Source: an uncultured Clostridia bacterium (lineage in GTDB: Bacteria > Bacillota > Clostridia > Oscillospirales > CAG-272). From it: a stretch of 8,259 bases of DNA. Location: NCBI GenBank assembly GCA_905235755.1, contig CAJONA010000048.1, forward strand, positions 1 through 8,259. Reading direction: 5' to 3'. Below, piece by piece: positions 4,413-8,259 of this stretch (position 1 is the first letter of the stretch; each line of letters opens with the position of its first letter). Below the pieces are notes generated by a model that was given only the letters and a program-made list of their open reading frames with translations, was not told the origin of the DNA and did not search any database. A program made the translations under genes and the position numbers.

Positions 4413-5594
4413 ATGAGAAAATTTTTTGCAACCGAATCGGTGACGGAGGGACATCCCGACAAGCTGTGCGACCGCATCTCCGATTCGATACTTGACAGCA
4501 TAATAGCCGTCGATCCGACGGCGCGCGTCGCGTGCGAAACGTTCGCAACGACGGGCATGGTGTGCATCATGGGCGAGATAACGACGAGCGCGTGGATAGA
4601 TATATCCCACACAGTCAGAGAGGCGATCAAGGATATCGGCTACGACAAGGCGGAATACGGCTTCGACGCAAATTCCTGTGCTGTGCTCAATTCCATTCAC
4701 GAGCAGTCCGCCGACATCGCCATGGGCGTCGACAAGTGCTACGAAGCGAAAAACGGCACGCAGACCGATAAATACGACATCGGCGCCGGCGATCAGGGAA
4801 TGGTGTTCGGGTACGCGACAAACGAGACAAAGACGCTCATGCCGTTCGGCTACGTAATGGCGACGTCGCTGTCAAAAAGGCTCACGGAAGTCAGAAAGTC
4901 GGGCGCGCTCAAATATCTGCGTCCGGACGGAAAAACGCAGGTCACGGTCGAATATGAAAACGGCGTTCCCGTGCGCCTCGACAACATCGTCGTGTCGACG
5001 CAGCACGATCCCGACGTAACGCTCGATCAGATAAGAGCCGACGTCATAGAAAACGTGATAAAGCCCGTCATAGATGAAAAATTCATCGATGAGCGCACGA
5101 AGATATACGTCAATCCGACGGGACGTTTTGTCATCGGCGGCCCCGCAGGCGACACGGGACTTACCGGCAGAAAGATAATCGTCGACACATACGGCGGCTA
5201 CGGTCATCACGGCGGCGGTGCGTTCTCGGGCAAAGATCCGACAAAGGTCGACCGCAGCGCGAGCTACGCGGCGAGATATGCGGCGAAAAACATCGTCGCG
5301 GCCGGACTTGCGTCACGGTGCGAGGTTCAGGTGGCGTACGCCATCGGCGTGGCAGAACCGCTCTGCGTCAACGTCGAGACGTTCGGAACGGGCGTCGTTT
5401 CCGACGAGCTGATAGCAAAGATTTGCAGAAGCACGATAGATTTCCGCCCGGCGGCGATAATAGACTATTTCGATCTGCGCAAACCGATATATTCGCCGCT
5501 CTCGGCATACGGACATTTCGGGCGCGAGGAACTCGGCGTCAGATGGGAAAAGACCGATATAGCCGATATTTTAAGAAAAAAAGCGGAAATTTGA
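4413..5594 (+). CDS. metK: S-adenosylmethionine synthase
   Basis: This cytoplasmic enzyme makes SAM from methionine and ATP, releasing phosphate and pyrophosphate. The 393-residue length is typical. The N-terminal FATESVTEGHPDKLCD motif carries H14, D16 and K17; GAGDQGMVFGYA sits at 124-135; the glycine-rich P-loop region runs GGPAGDTGLTGRK (242-254) to GGGAFSGKDPTKVDRS (267-282), with D247, R253, K254, K274 and D275 at the positions expected of catalytic or substrate-binding residues. The stretch GYGHHGGGAF differs slightly from the frequent GYARHGGGAF. All three pseudo-repeated domains appear intact. The ATG at 4413 follows AAGGAAG (4398-4404) at 8 nt. Expression is controlled by its own promoter and the SAM-I riboswitch. 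Confidence 0.98.
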   Translation: MRKFFATESVTEGHPDKLCDRISDSILDSIIAVDPTARVACETFATTGMVCIMGEITTSAWIDISHTVREAIKDIGYDKAEYGFDANSCAVLNSIHEQSADIAMGVDKCYEAKNGTQTDKYDIGAGDQGMVFGYATNETKTLMPFGYVMATSLSKRLTEVRKSGALKYLRPDGKTQVTVEYENGVPVRLDNIVVSTQHDPDVTLDQIRADVIENVIKPVIDEKFIDERTKIYVNPTGRFVIGGPAGDTGLTGRKIIVDTYGGYGHHGGGAFSGKDPTKVDRSASYAARYAAKNIVAAGLASRCEVQVAYAIGVAEPLCVNVETFGTGVVSDELIAKICRSTIDFRPAAIIDYFDLRKPIYSPLSAYGHFGREELGVRWEKTDIADILRKKAEI

Positions 5595-5606
5595 TTAAAT
5601 AATGTC

Positions 5607-5653
5607 AAAAAGCTCCTCCTATCATAAGATGATAAAAAAGGCAGGAGCTTTTT
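5607..5653 (+). promoter_or_regulatory. Hairpin after metK that contains the next gene's ribosome binding site
   Basis: AAAAAGCTCCT (5607-5617) and AGGAGCTTTTT (5643-5653) are an exact 11-bp inverted repeat. The loop carries a small inner stem, ATCAT-AAG-ATGAT (5621-5633). It may act as a terminator for metK, since it ends in five T. The right arm also contains AGGAG (5643-5647), placed 6 nt before the ATG at 5654, so in any read-through mRNA the Shine-Dalgarno would be base-paired. Confidence 0.75.
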
Positions 5654-5974
5654 ATGGATATTTTACTTGAAATTTTTTTGACTTTTGCGATAGTTTACGG
5701 CGCGTATATGATCTTTTGCGCCGTGATGTCGCACATCGGCGCGAGCGAGCTTGAAAGTGCGGGCGTAGACTCCGACTGCGGCGGCGATATAGAGATCGCC
5801 GCCGACGCGGAAACTCTCGAATATCTTGTTCGGTGCGCGGCGTGGGCGACGACGTTTGAAAGACGGAAAATAATCGTCGTTATCGACGAAAGCCGCGGCG
5901 ACGCGGACGAAGCGATGTATATTGTGAAAGCGATGTCGCGGCGCGTTAAAAATTTGTATTACAGGAGGACGTAG
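5654..5974 (+). CDS. Small membrane-anchored protein of unknown function
   Basis: I do not recognise this 106-residue protein with certainty. Residues 3-25 are a single hydrophobic segment (LLEIFLTFAIVYGAYMIFCAV), so it is probably anchored by its N terminus. The soluble part is acidic and then contains ETLEYLVRCAAWAT (53-66), KIIVVIDESRGDADEAMYIVKAM (72-94), a beta-alpha pattern reminiscent of the start of a family 2 glycosyltransferase fold (compare VVVDDGSTDET). It is far too short to be a complete enzyme and has no clear metal-binding DxD. AGGAG lies 6 nt before the ATG but is buried in a hairpin. It ends 5 bp before recD2, and carries the recD2 ribosome binding site inside its own coding sequence, suggesting translational coupling. 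Codon use and GC match its neighbours. Confidence 0.75.
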   Translation: MDILLEIFLTFAIVYGAYMIFCAVMSHIGASELESAGVDSDCGGDIEIAADAETLEYLVRCAAWATTFERRKIIVVIDESRGDADEAMYIVKAMSRRVKNLYYRRT

Positions 5975-5979
5975 GGCGG

Positions 5980-8199
5980 ATGGAAGCCGAGATCGAAGGT
6001 CTTGCCAAAATCGAAGGCACTGTCGAAAGAATAATATTTTCAAACGAAGCAAACGGCTACACCGTCTGCGAGCTCGACGCGTCCGACGGCGAGCCTCACG
6101 TCCTTGTGGGGATAATGCCGTATCTTGCCGAGGGCGAGACGATACAAGCGCTCGGCAATTTTGTCGTGCATCCGACTTTCGGCAGGCAGTTCAAGGTCGA
6201 AACATATGAAAAACAGCTCCCGGCGACTGAGAGCGCCGTGCTCAAATATCTTTCGTCGGGCATAGTAAAGGGCGTAGGTCCCGCGACGGCAAAGCGCATA
6301 GTCGAGACATATATGCTCGACACGTTCGATGTAATGGAGCACAACCCCGAATGGCTCGTCGACATAGCCGGAATATCGCCGAAAAAAGCGAAGCAGATAG
6401 GCGACAGCTTCCGCGAGCAGATCGGAATGCGCAATGTGATGATGTTTTGCAGCGAGTTTTTCGGCCCGGCGCTGTCTGTTCGGATATACAAGGAGCTCGG
6501 TCCCGGCGCCGTCGAAATGATAAAGGAAAACCCGTATATCCTTTGCGAACGGATAAGCGGCATCGGCTTTGAAAAAGCCGATGCGGTGGCGCGCCGCGTC
6601 GGAATATCGAAGCAGTCGGAGGATCGCATTGCGTTTGGAATAAAGTACGTTTTGACATACAACGCGGCTGAAAACGGACACGTTTATCTGCCGCTGCACA
6701 AGCTTGTTCCGACGGCGGACAAGCTGCTTATGTGCGGCGAGGAAAATATACTGAAAGTTCTGAAAAAGCGCGTAGAACAAGGAATGTTCGTCGTCAAAAG
6801 CATCGACAAATTTAAATGTGTATATACAAAAGAACTGTACGATAAGGAAGCGTATATAGCGAAAAAACTGCTCGCGCTCGAAAGCGTGAGCCATATCGTT
6901 CCCATAAACGATATCGACGCGCTTATTGAGAGGACGGAACTTGAAAACGAGATCAAATACGAGGCGCTTCAGCGCCGCGCGATATACGGAGCGGTGAATA
7001 ATTCGGTATTCTTGCTGACGGGAGGTCCCGGAACGGGCAAGACGACTGTCGTGCGCGCGATACTGCGCATATTCGATACGCTCGGGCTTGACATCGCGCT
7101 GTGCGCTCCGACGGGGCGCGCCGCAAAGCGTCTTTCTCAGCTTTCCGGCACAGAGGCAAAGACGATCCATCGCCTGCTCGAAATGGAGTACGGCGACGAC
7201 GGTACGCTCGACTTTTTCAGAAACGAAACAAACCCGCTCGACTGCGACGCCGTCATCGTCGACGAAGCGTCGATGGTCGATATCGACATTATGGACGCGC
7301 TCCTTCACGCGATGAAAAAATCGGCGCGGCTCGTCCTTATCGGCGACGCCAATCAGCTGCCGCCTGTCGGCGCGGGGTATATTTTCAGCGATATACTGTC
7401 GTCCGACAGGTTTACGTCGGTCGAGCTGAGTCGTATATTCCGTCAGGCGGAGGAGAGTTATATCGTCGTAAACGCTCATGCGATAAATCGCGGCGAATAT
7501 CTCGATCTTACTCACAAGGACAGCGATTTCTTCTTTTTGCGCCGCGATACCGACGAGGATACGGCAAAAACGATAGTCGATCTTTGTTCCTCGCGCCTTC
7601 CGAAACGGTATAAAATGACCGTCTACGACGGCATACAGGTCGTGTCTCCGTCGCATAAAGGCGAGGCGGGGACAGAAATCTTGAACGCTCGGCTTCAAGC
7701 GGCGATAAATCCGCCGTCTGAAAAAAAACGCCAGATAAAGTTGCCGCGGACGATTTTTCGCGAGGGCGACAAAGTCATGCAGATAAAGAATAATTACGAA
7801 ATTTCGTTCAGCCGCGGCGGCACGACGGAGATGGGCATATTCAACGGCGAGACGGGCATAATTACGAAGATCGACCTTGAAGAAGAGAAGATCACCGTCG
7901 ATTTCGACGGCAAGATCGCCGACTACGACTTTTCAATGTCGGAAGAACTCGAACTCGCCTATGCCGTCACCGTTCATAAAAGTCAGGGCAGCGAGTACCC
8001 GATAGTCATAATCCCGCTTTACCGATACACGCCGCGCCTGCTGACGCGAAATTTGCTTTATACAGCCGTGACTCGCGCGCAGGCGATGATCATACTCGTC
8101 GGCGACGAAGAGGTATCAAAAGCGATGATCGACAACGACCGCAGGGTGAAGCGTTACACGGGGCTGAGGCACATACTTGAAAATTATGAAGATAACTGA
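5980..8199 (+). CDS. recD2: RecD2-type (RecD-like) ATP-dependent 5'-3' DNA helicase
   Basis: This 739-residue helicase belongs to the RecD2/TraA branch of superfamily 1B, found in bacteria lacking or independent of RecBCD. Length is typical. An N-terminal OB-like region (about 10-78) is followed by helix-hairpin-helix segments (about 90-145; SSGIVKGVGPATAKRIVE and LVDIAGISPKKAKQIGD). The motor has Walker A GGPGTGKTT (348-356, K354), LCAPTGRAAKR after it, Walker B VIVDEAS (D428, E429), motif III GDANQLPPVG (455-464), TVHKSQGSEYP (H666-Q669) and the motif VI arginine in YTAVTRA (R699). All catalytic motifs are intact. It acts on DNA in the cytoplasm, in repair and replication-stress responses. 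AGGAGG (5963-5968) lies 11 nt upstream, rather far but strong, within the preceding gene. The 3' end overlaps the ComF-type start. Confidence 0.97.
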   Translation: MEAEIEGLAKIEGTVERIIFSNEANGYTVCELDASDGEPHVLVGIMPYLAEGETIQALGNFVVHPTFGRQFKVETYEKQLPATESAVLKYLSSGIVKGVGPATAKRIVETYMLDTFDVMEHNPEWLVDIAGISPKKAKQIGDSFREQIGMRNVMMFCSEFFGPALSVRIYKELGPGAVEMIKENPYILCERISGIGFEKADAVARRVGISKQSEDRIAFGIKYVLTYNAAENGHVYLPLHKLVPTADKLLMCGEENILKVLKKRVEQGMFVVKSIDKFKCVYTKELYDKEAYIAKKLLALESVSHIVPINDIDALIERTELENEIKYEALQRRAIYGAVNNSVFLLTGGPGTGKTTVVRAILRIFDTLGLDIALCAPTGRAAKRLSQLSGTEAKTIHRLLEMEYGDDGTLDFFRNETNPLDCDAVIVDEASMVDIDIMDALLHAMKKSARLVLIGDANQLPPVGAGYIFSDILSSDRFTSVELSRIFRQAEESYIVVNAHAINRGEYLDLTHKDSDFFFLRRDTDEDTAKTIVDLCSSRLPKRYKMTVYDGIQVVSPSHKGEAGTEILNARLQAAINPPSEKKRQIKLPRTIFREGDKVMQIKNNYEISFSRGGTTEMGIFNGETGIITKIDLEEEKITVDFDGKIADYDFSMSEELELAYAVTVHKSQGSEYPIVIIPLYRYTPRLLTRNLLYTAVTRAQAMIILVGDEEVSKAMIDNDRRVKRYTGLRHILENYEDN

Positions 8200-8259
8200 C
8201 GCCATATTGAATTTGATATTCCCGCGCGCTTGCATCGGGTGCGGCGCAAATGCCGAAGC
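8186..8259 (+). CDS. ComF-family phosphoribosyltransferase-like protein, N-terminal fragment
   Basis: Only the first 24 codons are in the window; the gene continues past the right edge. The N terminus reads ILNLIFPRACIGCGANAE, matching the opening of ComF/GntX proteins: an LLxLLFPxxCxxCG segment that begins a zinc ribbon (C16, C19). ComF proteins pair this ribbon with a PRTase domain and are needed for DNA uptake in competent bacteria. The ATG at 8186 overlaps the recD2 end by 14 bp. A TTG at 8177, 7 nt after GAGG (8166-8169), is an alternative start in the same frame with a better-placed ribosome binding site. The PRTase part cannot be verified here. Confidence 0.75.
   Translation, partial: MKITDAILNLIFPRACIGCGANAE

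Noticed and set aside
6040..7698. 552-codon minus-strand frame inside recD2
   Set aside because: It is a shadow of the GC-rich helicase gene. The plus frame has all helicase motifs, while the minus frame is arginine/tyrosine-rich without any domain.

Overview
The window looks like a chromosomal piece of an anaerobic, probably gut-associated Clostridia-type Firmicute (Bacillota). The reasons are strong AGGAGG-type ribosome binding sites, TTGACA/TATAAT promoters, an FMN riboswitch upstream of an ECF-type riboflavin transporter subunit (RibU), a SAM-I (S-box) riboswitch on metK, and a recD2-comF gene order. The species cannot be named from sequence alone.

Layout, left to right. Positions 1-441 hold no convincing gene; they are dense in hairpins and look like dispersed extragenic repeats, ending in a bidirectional terminator. 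Positions 442-2184 (minus) encode a 580-residue prepilin-like surface protein: a class III signal peptide, a stretch of degenerate LTEAQV-type helical repeats, then a GLUG-like beta-rich domain. A 263-bp divergent intergenic region with overlapping promoters separates it from a small XRE-family regulator (2448-2756, plus). This left part is visibly more AT-rich than the right part and looks like accessory DNA.

From about 2829 the content is housekeeping, all on the plus strand. A promoter, FMN riboswitch and terminator control ribU (3063-3656) and probably a COG2426 small-multidrug-export-type membrane protein (3695-4192). A second promoter, SAM-I riboswitch and terminator control metK (4413-5594). 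Next come a small membrane-anchored protein of unknown function (5654-5974), whose Shine-Dalgarno lies inside a hairpin after metK, the RecD2 helicase (5980-8199), and the first 24 codons of a ComF-type gene that overlaps recD2 and runs off the window.

How the parts work together. The two riboswitches give textbook feedback: FMN turns down riboflavin uptake, and SAM turns down SAM synthase. The unknown protein, RecD2 and ComF are tightly packed and are probably cotranscribed. RecD2 and ComF both relate to DNA processing or uptake. No wholly new system is evident. The parts most worth a second look are the pilin/beta-helix chimera with its divergent XRE control region, and the Shine-Dalgarno-sequestering hairpin after metK.
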